The notes under the pieces were generated by a model. That model saw only the letters and a list, made by a program, of their open reading frames with translations, had not been told where the DNA came from and ran no database searches. A program made the position numbers and the translations under genes. This document shows, piece by piece, positions 46,663-55,196 of a DNA stretch of 64,000 nucleotides. Origin of the DNA: Actinobacteria bacterium HGW-Actinobacteria-6 (lineage in GTDB: Bacteria > Actinomycetota > Coriobacteriia > Anaerosomatales > Anaerosomataceae); NCBI GenBank assembly GCA_002841295.1, contig PHEU01000004.1:1-64000 (forward strand), written 5' to 3'. Numbering within the stretch: the first letter of the stretch is position 1; every line of letters begins with the position of its first letter.

Positions 46663-47925
46663 ATGCAGTCGATTCTAGTAACAGGCGGCAACTCACTGGC
46701 GGGTTCTGTGACGGTGAGCGGCGCAAAAAACTCAGGTCTCAAACTGATGGCCGCAGCGCTACTCGCGCCCGGCGTCACGACGATCAGCAACATGCCCGAT
46801 ATCGCAGACGTCGAGACGATGTCTGAGGTAATCGCAGGATTAGGCGCGATGGTCAGCCGCGACGGCGACAAGCTCTCAATCGATGCGACCAACATCGACT
46901 CTTTCGAAGCGCCCTATGAGATGGTCGCAAAGATGCGGGCGTCGATCATCGTCCTCGGCCCGTTGCTTGGCCGTCTCGGCCGTGCTCGCGTCGCGATGCC
47001 AGGCGGGTGCAACATCGGGTCCCGCAAGATCGACCTGCACCTTCGGGGTCTGGCTCAGCTCGGCGCTGAGATCACAAGCGGCCACGGATTCATCGAGGCC
47101 ACTGCGCCGTATGGCATGCGCGGAGCAACAATCATCCTTGACTTCCCAAGCGTTGGCGCCACAGAGAACTTACTGATGGCCGGCGCTGCAGCTCAGGGAA
47201 CGACCGTGATTGAAAATGCCGCGCGCGAGCCGGAGATTCAGGACCTTATCGCGATGCTGAACAGCATGGGTGCCAAGATTGAAGGCTCGGGCACCTCCAC
47301 GGTCATCATCGAAGGCGTGAGCTCGTTCAGTCCGACCAGGCATGCGGTCGTGGGTGACCGCATCGAAGCCGGCACGTTCCTCGCGGCGGGCGTCCTATGC
47401 GGCGGCCCGGTCACCGTGAACGGCGTGAATCCCGAGCATCTCGAACTCGTACTTGCCAAGCTTCGTGCAGCGGGCGCCGAGGTGACGACAGGTCCCGATT
47501 CCGTCACCGTCAGCCGCTCCGCTCCGCTTCGCGCCGTAGACGTGGCGACGCTGCCGTATCCGGGCTTCCCGACGGACATGCAGCCTCAGTTCATGACGCT
47601 CATGGCAGTAGCTGACGGCACATGCGTTATCACCGAGAATGTCTTCGAAAGTCGGTTCATGTTCGCTGACGAGGTCGGTCGCATGGGTGCCGACATAGCA
47701 ATCGAGGGCCATCGCGCGCTGGTGAAGGGCGTGCAGGGGCTCTCAGGTGCACCCGTCAAGAGCCCCGATCTCCGCGGCGGAGCTGCTCTCGTTCTGGCCG
47801 GTCTCATTGCCGAGGGGCAGACGACCGTTGGCGACATCCACCACATCCTGCGCGGCTATGAGGCATTCGTGCCGAAGCTTGCGGCCCTTGGTGCGAACGT
47901 TGAACTCATCGAGAGCGAAGAATAG
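46663..47925 (+). CDS. murA: UDP-N-acetylglucosamine 1-carboxyvinyltransferase
   Basis: A 420-aa enzyme of the first committed step of peptidoglycan synthesis, adding enolpyruvate to UDP-GlcNAc. It has the fold of EPSP synthase. The phosphoenolpyruvate-binding cysteine is C116 in [15 protein letters not shown], the site alkylated by fosfomycin, so no Cys-to-Asp resistance variant. [13 protein letters not shown] marks the N-terminus. ATG at 46663 is chosen from family length; AAGGGGAAA lies about 10 nt upstream. Confidence 0.95.
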   Translation: MQSILVTGGNSLAGSVTVSGAKNSGLKLMAAALLAPGVTTISNMPDIADVETMSEVIAGLGAMVSRDGDKLSIDATNIDSFEAPYEMVAKMRASIIVLGPLLGRLGRARVAMPGGCNIGSRKIDLHLRGLAQLGAEITSGHGFIEATAPYGMRGATIILDFPSVGATENLLMAGAAAQGTTVIENAAREPEIQDLIAMLNSMGAKIEGSGTSTVIIEGVSSFSPTRHAVVGDRIEAGTFLAAGVLCGGPVTVNGVNPEHLELVLAKLRAAGAEVTTGPDSVTVSRSAPLRAVDVATLPYPGFPTDMQPQFMTLMAVADGTCVITENVFESRFMFADEVGRMGADIAIEGHRALVKGVQGLSGAPVKSPDLRGGAALVLAGLIAEGQTTVGDIHHILRGYEAFVPKLAALGANVELIESEE

Positions 47926-47935
47926 GGGACAGCAC

Positions 47936-48367
47936 ATGCTGAACACCGAGCAAGTCAAAGCTATCATTCCGCACCGCGACCCCTTCTTGCTTGTGGATCG
48001 GGTGGATGAACTCGAGCCCGGGAAACGTGCGGTGGGGTTCCTCGATGTCACCAGTGCTGCTTTCTGGGTTCCCGGCCACTTTCCGGATTACGCTGTCATG
48101 CCGGGGGTTCTCATCGTTGAGGCGCTCGCGCAGGTCGGGGCCGTGGCGCTGCTGTCGGTTCCGGGCAACCAGGGCCGCATCGCGCTCTTCGCTGGCATCG
48201 ATAAGGTGCGCTTCAAGCGTCAGGTGCGTCCCGGTGAGACACTTCGCCTGGAATGCGAAATCACCAAGACCCGCGGTCCGATCGGATTCGGCACGGCCCG
48301 GGCAACCGTGGATGGCGAGCTGGCCTGCTCGGGTGAGCTCATGTTTGCGATACAATCACAAGGTTAA
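47936..48367 (+). CDS. fabZ: 3-hydroxyacyl-[ACP] dehydratase FabZ
   Basis: A 143-aa hot-dog-fold dehydratase of fatty-acid elongation. The catalytic His is in [20 protein letters not shown] together with the Glu in the same segment, and [13 protein letters not shown] is the N-terminal signature. It lies 10 nt after murA, so the pair is probably cotranscribed. That links cell-wall and membrane synthesis. Confidence 0.94.
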   Translation: MLNTEQVKAIIPHRDPFLLVDRVDELEPGKRAVGFLDVTSAAFWVPGHFPDYAVMPGVLIVEALAQVGAVALLSVPGNQGRIALFAGIDKVRFKRQVRPGETLRLECEITKTRGPIGFGTARATVDGELACSGELMFAIQSQG

Positions 48368-48421
48368 TCAGCCAAACACCGGTCGTACGCGTCCGGTCCA
48401 GCGGGGAGGATACACAGCGCG

Positions 48422-49717
48422 ATGGGACTTCTCGAACGCATTGAGGACGGCAGCGCGGTCTTTGGAGTGGTCGGTCTCGGCTATGTCGGTCTGCCGCTTG
48501 CCGTTGAGATGGCGAAGGCAGGTCACAAGGTCATCGGTCTCGACATCTCCGAGGGCAAGATCGCCGAGATTATCGCCGGTCGAAGCTACATCCCCGATGT
48601 CCCGTCTGCAGAGCTCGCTTCGCTCGTTGACGCGGGGCTTATCGTTGCGACTACCGATTTCTCTCAGTCAGCGCTCGCGGACGCTATCGCGATCTGCGTT
48701 CCGACGCCTCTTGACGACATGAAGGCGCCCGATACGTCGTACATGGAGAAGGCAGCCGCGGCGGTTACCCCGTATCTCCACCAGGACGTGCTCATCACGC
48801 TCGAGTCCACCACATACCCTGGCACCACCGAGGAGATCATCCAGCCGATCCTCGAAGCTGGTGGGCTCAAAGTCGGGCGTGACCTGTTCCTCGCGTTCTC
48901 GCCCGAGCGCGTCGACCCGGGCAACCCGGTCTACCAGACGAAGAACACGCCCAAGGTCGTCGGGGGAGTCACCCCCGAATGCACCAAGGCTGCCGTTGCG
49001 CTCTACAGCCGCTTCATCGATACCGTGGTCCCGGTCTCATCGACCCGTGCCGCCGAGATGACCAAGCTGCTTGAGAACATCTTCCGCTCGGTGAACATCG
49101 CGCTCATGAACGAGCTTCTGCAGCTGTGTGAGCGCATGGACATCAATCTCTGGGACGTCGTAGACGCTGCCAAGACAAAGCCCTTCGGCTACATGCCGTT
49201 TTATCCCGGACCGGGTCTCGGTGGGCATTGCATCCCGATCGATCCGTTCTACCTGTCATGGAAGGCCCGTGAGTACGACTTCCACACCGAGTTCATCGAG
49301 CTCTCGGGCAAGGTCAATGAAGCAATGCCCTACTACGTTGTGAAGCGCATGATGGAAGCACTCAACCAGCAGCGCAAGCCGCTCAGTGGGAGCAAGGTCA
49401 TCGTCCTCGGAGTGGCATACAAGGCCAACATCGACGATATGCGCGAGTCCCCGGCAATCAAGGTCGCGGCTCTGCTGCGCGAGAACGGTGCGGATATTGC
49501 GTACCACGACCCATACGTGCCAACGTTTGTCGTTGACGGCGTCCCCGTGCCTCAGACGGAGTTCACCGCCGAGACGGTCGCTAGCGCCGATGCGGTCCTG
49601 GTCGTGACCGATCACAGCGGAGTTGACTATCAAATGGTCGCCGAGAAGGCGCAGTGCGTGCTAGATACGCGCAATGCACTCAAGGCGTTCTCCGGGGAGA
49701 ACATCTTCAGGCTCTAG
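48422..49717 (+). CDS. UDP-N-acetyl-sugar 6-dehydrogenase (WbpA/WecC-type nucleotide sugar dehydrogenase)
   Basis: A 431-aa enzyme that oxidises C6 of a UDP-sugar in two NAD-dependent steps. It has the Rossmann motif GVVGLGYVGLPLAVEMAKAGHKVIG, the catalytic C270 in LGGHCIPIDPFYLSWK, and ANIDDMRESPA. HCIPIDPFYL and the sequence around it are typical of UDP-GlcNAc or UDP-ManNAc dehydrogenases rather than of UDP-glucose dehydrogenase (see the separate gene at 52498-53811). GGGAGG lies 12 nt before the ATG. The product would be an N-acetylated hexosaminuronic acid for the surface glycan. Confidence 0.9.
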   Translation: MGLLERIEDGSAVFGVVGLGYVGLPLAVEMAKAGHKVIGLDISEGKIAEIIAGRSYIPDVPSAELASLVDAGLIVATTDFSQSALADAIAICVPTPLDDMKAPDTSYMEKAAAAVTPYLHQDVLITLESTTYPGTTEEIIQPILEAGGLKVGRDLFLAFSPERVDPGNPVYQTKNTPKVVGGVTPECTKAAVALYSRFIDTVVPVSSTRAAEMTKLLENIFRSVNIALMNELLQLCERMDINLWDVVDAAKTKPFGYMPFYPGPGLGGHCIPIDPFYLSWKAREYDFHTEFIELSGKVNEAMPYYVVKRMMEALNQQRKPLSGSKVIVLGVAYKANIDDMRESPAIKVAALLRENGADIAYHDPYVPTFVVDGVPVPQTEFTAETVASADAVLVVTDHSGVDYQMVAEKAQCVLDTRNALKAFSGENIFRL

Positions 49718-49862
49718 CCGCAGGCGCGTGCGCTTACGGCCAAGCAGGAAACGGACACGTTACGGTCAGGGCACCCGCAGTCCAGCCGTGCAATAATCGC
49801 CTGCATCGTTTCACACATAGGCACAATCTGCGGCTTCGTCGCATGCGACTTTGGTGGAGGAC

Positions 49863-51263
49863 ATGGAAGAGCGCTCGTCAGGCCGCAGGCAGGCCGCCCG
49901 AAAGACCCGTCCGGCAGCACGATCAACGCGTCACTCGCGTGGAATCGTCGAGCCGGCACCTCGTATGCGCATCCATCAGCAGCGTCGCAGGCGCGCAGCT
50001 AAGCGGTGGGCGATAGGCATTTCCGTCGCCTTGCTCGTGATGATTGCAGTGGGTGCGGCATGGGGCTACTTCTGGCTCCGCTCGGTCAATTCAACCATGA
50101 GCAAAGTCGCTCTCGCGGACTCAGGTCTGGGCGATGCGCTCACCAAGCGCAGTACCAAACCCGAGGAACCATTCACGATTCTACTGACTGGTACCGATCG
50201 CCGACCGGGCGAGACCGTGGCCCGCGCGGATACGATCATCATTGCCAAGGTCGATCCGAAGCAGAAGAAGATATGGATGCTCTCCATCCCGCGTGATACC
50301 CGCGTGAACATTCCGGGCCACGGCTACGGCAAGATCAATGCTGCTATGTTCTACGGCGGCGCGGATGGCGGAAACGCGCTGCTCGTGAAGACGGTCACCG
50401 AGTTCACGGGTATTCCGATCAACTACTACATGGACGTTAGCTTCACCGGCTTTAAGAAGGCGATTGATACGCTTGGCGGTATCTGGATCGACGTGGACGT
50501 TGAAATCGACGACTGGAAGGCTGCCAGCGGAACCCCGGACCACCGCTCGAAGTATATCGCTCCCGGATACCAGCTCCTTGATGGCGAGCACGCGCTCACG
50601 TACGTTCGCAGTCGGGACTTCCCTGATGCTGACTTCACCCGCATGAAGCATCAGCAGACGTTCTTCAAGGCGCTCGCCAAACAGATGACCAAGCCCGAGA
50701 GCTTCTTCAAGATTCCCAGCCTGGTCAATAGCGTCTCAAAGTACGTGACGACGACGATGCCGATTGGAGATATCGTCGCTACTGCGCAGGCGCTTCAAGG
50801 TATCGAAGGCGACAACATTCAGACAGCAACAGTGATCGGCGAGTGGCGCTCACCGTACGTGTGGACCGACGAGGAGCGTAAGGCGGAGCTCGTCAAAGCG
50901 CTCACCGAGGGTGGCAGCTTCGATGGCACAGCGACCCCGGCGGCTGAGATTGTGCCGTCCTCGGTCACAGTCACGATCCGAAACGGCGCAGGCGAGGAGG
51001 GCGTTGCCTCGGCGGCATCCTCGATACTTACCGCTGCCGGATTCAAGATCGGTGAAGTAGGCAATGCGAACCAGTTCGTCTATGACAAGACACTGGTCGT
51101 GTACAAAGATGACACCATGAAGGCGGCGGCCCAGCTCGTTGCCTCGAAGTTGCCCACGGGCAGTGCCATAGCGAGCCGTGGGATGTACGAGTTCACCACG
51201 GACGTGTTGGTGGTTGTCGGTAAGGACTGGAAGGCGGCCACAGCCGCAACGACGACCAGGTAA
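49863..51263 (+). CDS. LytR-CpsA-Psr (LCP) family glycan ligase with LytR_C domain
   Basis: A 466-aa membrane-anchored protein. An arginine-rich cytoplasmic N-terminus (about 1-48), one helix (about 49-72), an LCP catalytic domain (about 100-260, with ILLTGTDRR, RADTIIIAKVD and SIPRDTRVNIPGHGYGKINAA), and a C-terminal LytR_C domain (about 350-450) are seen. LCP enzymes move undecaprenyl-linked glycans onto peptidoglycan. It sits amid sugar-nucleotide and glycosyltransferase genes. ATG at 49863 is very close to GGAGG; GTG 49854 and TTG 49851 are alternatives. It converges on the next gene. Confidence 0.92.
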   Translation: MEERSSGRRQAARKTRPAARSTRHSRGIVEPAPRMRIHQQRRRRAAKRWAIGISVALLVMIAVGAAWGYFWLRSVNSTMSKVALADSGLGDALTKRSTKPEEPFTILLTGTDRRPGETVARADTIIIAKVDPKQKKIWMLSIPRDTRVNIPGHGYGKINAAMFYGGADGGNALLVKTVTEFTGIPINYYMDVSFTGFKKAIDTLGGIWIDVDVEIDDWKAASGTPDHRSKYIAPGYQLLDGEHALTYVRSRDFPDADFTRMKHQQTFFKALAKQMTKPESFFKIPSLVNSVSKYVTTTMPIGDIVATAQALQGIEGDNIQTATVIGEWRSPYVWTDEERKAELVKALTEGGSFDGTATPAAEIVPSSVTVTIRNGAGEEGVASAASSILTAAGFKIGEVGNANQFVYDKTLVVYKDDTMKAAAQLVASKLPTGSAIASRGMYEFTTDVLVVVGKDWKAATAATTTR

Positions 51264-51266
51264 CCG

Positions 51267-52487
51267 CTAAGAGCGGGAGGCCTGCTCCAGCACGTCGAGC
51301 AGGCGGCTTGCCTGTAGCGTGCGGTCAAACCGCTCCTCGGCAAGGCGGCGTGCATTCAATCCCATGCGCATGAGGGCTTCTTCGTCGGCAGCCAGGCGCT
51401 CGATGGTGTTCGCGAGCGCGATTCCATCGTCAGCGGGCACATACGCCCCGCAGTCGGCCTCTTCTACAATATCCTTGGTCCAGCCGGCTGAGTTGACGAT
51501 CATCGGTCGCCCGGAGGCAAGACCATCGAAGAACTTGTTCGGCGAGTTGGTCGCAAGGATCGGCACGTCAGCGAAGAGCGTCATGAGGATATCCGCTGAG
51601 CGTGTCAGCACCGGAACATCCTTCTTCGGGAGTGAACCCACGAGGCGTACGTTCGGAAGGTCGCCGACTGCAGCTGTGAGTGCTGGCATCGACTTTCCGT
51701 CGCCCGCTATGAGGAAGACGATGTCGTCTCGGCCGCGCTCGCGGAGCGTGCGGGCTGCCTCAGGCACCATTCCTTCGACGTCGTTCGAGGGACCGATGGC
51801 CCCCGCGTAGCCGACGACGAACATATCGGGGCCGATATCGTGACTCTCAAGAAAGTCGGTGTCTTTCTCGCCGGGATGGAACAGATCCAGATCCGAGCAG
51901 TTTGGGATCATGTGGACATGCTCGGGAGAGACACCCTCGGCGACGACACCCTCGGCCATGCCGGGGGAGAGCGCGACTACGTCGGCTGACTGGCTGTACA
52001 AGAAACGCTCGAGCCGCTTGGCCACTCGTGAGAGGATGCCGGTGCGCTCAAGGGCACCCATCTGGATCGCTGCTTCGGGCCACAAGTCGCGAACCTCGAA
52101 GACGAAAGGCGTGCGGCGCATCGTAGCGGCCGCCCAGCCGGGGATTCCGACAGTGAGTGGGGTGGACGTGGCAAATACAACGTCGTGCTTGCCCGCCGTT
52201 GCTGCAAGCCACGTGGCACCGAGAGTGAACAGGATGAACGACCACATCCGGCGTCCGTAGCCCATGTAGTTGGAGTACTTGACGCGTACCGAGCGGATGC
52301 GGATGCCCTCGATGTCGCCATCGGTGAATAGGTGGTCCTCGTAGCCATCAGGCAGTCGCGAGGAGCTTGTGATGATGGTGACCTCGTGGCCCTCGGCAAC
52401 CCAGCGCCGTGCGAACTCGTACGACCGAATCAGGCCGAGCGATGATTCGCGCGTAGCGAAGAACTGATGGACGTACAGGATTCGCAC
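51267..52487 (-). CDS. Family-4-like glycosyltransferase
   Basis: A 406-aa GT-B fold glycosyltransferase. The N-terminal MRILYVHQFFATRE...SYEFARRWVAEGHEVTIITS and the EVRDLWPEAA motif resemble WbuB/colanic-type transferases that act on N-acetylated sugars. The acceptor/donor C-terminal part shows GYAGAIGPSND and SPNKFFDGLASGRPMIV with the usual glutamate position replaced by Asp. The GTG at 52487 is chosen because GGGAG lies 5 nt upstream, overlapping the ugd stop; a TTG at 52535 would extend it but has no ribosome site. Specificity is unknown. Confidence 0.88.
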   Translation of the reverse strand: MRILYVHQFFATRESSLGLIRSYEFARRWVAEGHEVTIITSSSRLPDGYEDHLFTDGDIEGIRIRSVRVKYSNYMGYGRRMWSFILFTLGATWLAATAGKHDVVFATSTPLTVGIPGWAAATMRRTPFVFEVRDLWPEAAIQMGALERTGILSRVAKRLERFLYSQSADVVALSPGMAEGVVAEGVSPEHVHMIPNCSDLDLFHPGEKDTDFLESHDIGPDMFVVGYAGAIGPSNDVEGMVPEAARTLRERGRDDIVFLIAGDGKSMPALTAAVGDLPNVRLVGSLPKKDVPVLTRSADILMTLFADVPILATNSPNKFFDGLASGRPMIVNSAGWTKDIVEEADCGAYVPADDGIALANTIERLAADEEALMRMGLNARRLAEERFDRTLQASRLLDVLEQASRS

Positions 52488-52497
52488 GGGGCTCCCA

Positions 52498-53811
52498 TCA
52501 GGCGAGATCGTCGCGGTGCTGACCTTCTCGGCCAACGGCCATGTAGGTCAGGCCAGCCGAGCGAACCGCTTCAGGATCCAGACAGTTGCGTCCGTCGAAG
52601 ATGATGCCCGGCCCGGTCATGACGGAGCGCACGCGCGCCCAGTCAAGCTCAGTGAACTCAACCCAATCAGTCACAACGACAGCTGCCGAGGCACCCTCAA
52701 GCGCTCGCCAGACGTCGGTGACGCGAGCCGCACCGGGAATCGCTATATCGGCGGCGATTGGATCGTAGATGCGAATCGCGGCACCCTGCTCGGCGAGAAG
52801 GGGCACGATATCGAGTGCCGGGGACTCGCGAACGTCGTCGGTGTCGGGCTTGAATGCCAGGCCGAGGATGGCGACCGAGCGCTCGTGGAGGTCGGGCAGT
52901 GCGCGCATCACGTGCACGACCGGCAGCAGACGCTGGCGATTATTCACCTCGATGACCGACTTGAGAAGCGTGAACTGGTAGCCGTTCAGAGTCGCGATGA
53001 AGTCGAGCGCGCGGGTGTCCTTCGGGAAGCAGGACCCGCCGTAGCCGATACCGGCATTGAGGAACTGTGAGCCGATACGCTTGTCGAGGCCGATGCCGCG
53101 CGACACCGAATCGATGTCAGCGCCGATGCAGTCGCAGAGGTTCGCAATCTCGTTGATGAACGAGATCTTGGTTGAAAGGAATGCATTGCTCGCGTACTTG
53201 ATGGTCTCGGCGCTGGCAACGTCGGTTTCAACGAGCGGTGCCTCGATGTCGTCGTAGAGTTCACGCATGAGTACCAGATCAGCCTCATCGCTCGCGCCGA
53301 GAACGATGCGGTCTGTCTTGAACCAGTCCTCAAGCGCCTTGCCCTCGCGCAGGAACTCCGGATTGGAGATGTAGCCGATACGCACGTCCGCCTGGTCCAG
53401 GTAGCGCTCACGGAGCGAGGCTCCGGTGCCCATCGGGACCGTGGACTTCATCACGAGGGTGAAGGGGCGATCAGCTGCGGCGGCAAGCGCCTCGACGACC
53501 GTGCGTACTTGCGAGAGGTCCGCGGCACCGTTGGGCGCCATCGGGGTTCCGACGGCGACGACGGTGACATCGCCGATAAGATCGCGCCAGCCGCTTTCGG
53601 GCGTCTTGAATGCGAGCGTGCCTTTGTCGCGTCCCGCGATGAGCAGATCCTCGATACCGGGCTCATAAATGGTGCTCTTGCCCGAGATGAGCATGTCTAC
53701 CTTCGCCTGGTCGATATCCACGCATGTGACCTGGTGGCCCGAGTGGGCAAGACAGACGCCGGTGACGAGACCAACATAGCCGGTGCCGACGACCGTGACT
53801 GAGAGTGGCAT
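52498..53811 (-). CDS. UDP-glucose 6-dehydrogenase
   Basis: A 437-aa NAD-dependent enzyme that makes UDP-glucuronate. N-terminal VTVVGTGYVGLVTGVCLAHSGHQVTCVDID, YISNPEFLREG and the catalytic C261 in GYGGSCFPKDTRAL are diagnostic of the UDP-glucose enzyme. GGAGG lies 7 nt before the ATG at 53811. It is the upstream gene of a two-gene minus-strand operon with the glycosyltransferase at 51267. Confidence 0.94.
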   Translation of the reverse strand: MPLSVTVVGTGYVGLVTGVCLAHSGHQVTCVDIDQAKVDMLISGKSTIYEPGIEDLLIAGRDKGTLAFKTPESGWRDLIGDVTVVAVGTPMAPNGAADLSQVRTVVEALAAAADRPFTLVMKSTVPMGTGASLRERYLDQADVRIGYISNPEFLREGKALEDWFKTDRIVLGASDEADLVLMRELYDDIEAPLVETDVASAETIKYASNAFLSTKISFINEIANLCDCIGADIDSVSRGIGLDKRIGSQFLNAGIGYGGSCFPKDTRALDFIATLNGYQFTLLKSVIEVNNRQRLLPVVHVMRALPDLHERSVAILGLAFKPDTDDVRESPALDIVPLLAEQGAAIRIYDPIAADIAIPGAARVTDVWRALEGASAAVVVTDWVEFTELDWARVRSVMTGPGIIFDGRNCLDPEAVRSAGLTYMAVGREGQHRDDLA

Positions 53812-53939
53812 CAGGGAACCTCCGATGAACGATATCGATGTAGAAAAAGCTTGCCACAGGGTATCACAGCAGCGGGTTTGTCGGTGGACCGCGGTCAGTC
53901 GTCGTTGCCGGGCGGCAACTCTCGGCGGATGCATTGTTG

Positions 53940-53968
53940 TTGCCACTATGTACCCTCGCTGCTAAGGT
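53940..53968 (+). promoter_or_regulatory. Candidate promoter for a leaderless transcript
   Basis: TTGCCA (53940-53945) and TAAGGT (53963-53968) are 17 bp apart, and the -10 box ends only 7 nt before the ATG at 53976. Transcription would start at or within one or two bases of the start codon. Confidence 0.45.
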
Positions 53969-53975
53969 TGGCGGC

Positions 53976-55196
53976 ATGAGAATCCTCCAGATCGCTCCAG
54001 TCCCCCGTGAGTTCGGTGGCGTTGACACCGGCGGTATCGCTACTCACGCATGGGGACTCGCAACAAGTCTTTCCGCGCTCGGTCATGAAGTCGCTGTGCT
54101 TGCGCACAATCGCGACCATGGGGAGCCGTGGCCGGAGACGTACAACGGCGTCAAGGTGTATGGAGGACGAAGCTTCGGCGGGTCCGTGCGCGCACGCCGT
54201 CTCATGCACCCGTCTACAGTGAAGGCCGTTCTCGAGGCGCGGCGCACGCTTGGGCCGTCGTGGAAGCTCCGCTGGGTCGCAAGCGCTGTCGCAGCGTGCT
54301 GCGAGACGATCGAGGCATTCAGGCCGGATATCATCCACGTGCATGCCGTCGAGGGGCGCTTCACCGTCGCGCATGCCGCGAACCTGTACGGCGTGCCGAT
54401 CGTAGCGACGGCTCATTCAACGCACTATGTCGAGTTCGTCGAAGACGGCGTCAAGGACGACAACCGTGCTCTCGTCGAGCGCAATCTGCATGACGCGACC
54501 GATGTCATCTTCGTGAGCAAGTGGGTCGCCGAGAGGCACGAGCAGGTCTTCCCTGGTGCGCTCGATCACGCGCACACGGTGATCCTGCCGAATCCGATCG
54601 ACGCATCGGTGTATGCGCCGGTTCCCAGAGCCGCAGCCCGAGAGCGTCTCGGCATGGCTGATGGCGACATCTTCTTGCTGACCCTGGGGAACCTGATTCC
54701 CCGCAAAGACCCGCTCACCTTCATCCGCGCCGTAGGCATCCTGCGCTCGCGAGGCTTGCCCGTGCGCGTCGTCATGGTCGGCTCAGGCCCGCTCAAGGCT
54801 GAGATGGAAGCGTTGATCGCTGAGCTTGCTCTTGGCGACGTCATCCGACTTGAAGGGCACGCTCCGCAAGAGGCGATCAACGACTACTACAGCGCGGCTG
54901 ACGTCTACGTGTTCCCGAGCCTGATGGAGACGTGGGGTCTCGCGGCGGTCGAGGCGATGCTCTGCGGATGCCCCGTCGTAGGTACGTTCGATGTCATGCC
55001 CGAGGTCGTCCCAGAGTATGCGGGCGTCTTCGTGCCCTCGCATGAGCCGGTCGACGTTGCGGCAGGACTCACCGAAGCCATCGAGCGTGATTGGGACAGG
55101 GACGCAATCAGAAGCTTCGCCCTCGGCTATGACTGGAAGACGCAGGTCGGCGGATTCGAGTCGCTGTACCGAGACATCCTGGCGCGTCACCAGTAG
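53976..55196 (+). CDS. Family-4 glycosyltransferase
   Basis: A 406-aa GT-B enzyme. N-terminal MRILQIAPVPREFGGVDTGGIATHAWGLATSLSALGHEV and HVHAVEGRFTVAHA are characteristic, and the C-terminal Glycos_transf_1 domain has FLLTLGNLIPRKDP, FPSLMETWGLAAVEAMLCGCPVVG with the E-x7-E pattern. It uses an activated sugar to extend the lipid-linked glycan. It is divergent from ugd and convergent with the flippase gene, with its stop abutting the flippase stop. No Shine-Dalgarno is apparent. Confidence 0.9.
   Translation: MRILQIAPVPREFGGVDTGGIATHAWGLATSLSALGHEVAVLAHNRDHGEPWPETYNGVKVYGGRSFGGSVRARRLMHPSTVKAVLEARRTLGPSWKLRWVASAVAACCETIEAFRPDIIHVHAVEGRFTVAHAANLYGVPIVATAHSTHYVEFVEDGVKDDNRALVERNLHDATDVIFVSKWVAERHEQVFPGALDHAHTVILPNPIDASVYAPVPRAAARERLGMADGDIFLLTLGNLIPRKDPLTFIRAVGILRSRGLPVRVVMVGSGPLKAEMEALIAELALGDVIRLEGHAPQEAINDYYSAADVYVFPSLMETWGLAAVEAMLCGCPVVGTFDVMPEVVPEYAGVFVPSHEPVDVAAGLTEAIERDWDRDAIRSFALGYDWKTQVGGFESLYRDILARHQ

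Noticed and set aside
46663-47925. Alternative reading as EPSP synthase (AroA) rather than MurA
   Set aside because: The sequence has the MurA-specific cysteine loop ([11 protein letters not shown]) and N-terminal SGAKNS, and lies with fabZ.
48422-49717. Annotation as a second UDP-glucose dehydrogenase
   Set aside because: The active-site segment GGHCIPIDPFYL and AxIDDMRESP fit UDP-HexNAc dehydrogenases; the true UDP-glucose type is the neighbouring gene.
51264-51276. Short hairpin CCGCT-AAG-AGCGG between convergent genes as a terminator
   Set aside because: Only a 5-bp stem with a 3-nt loop and no T-run on either strand.
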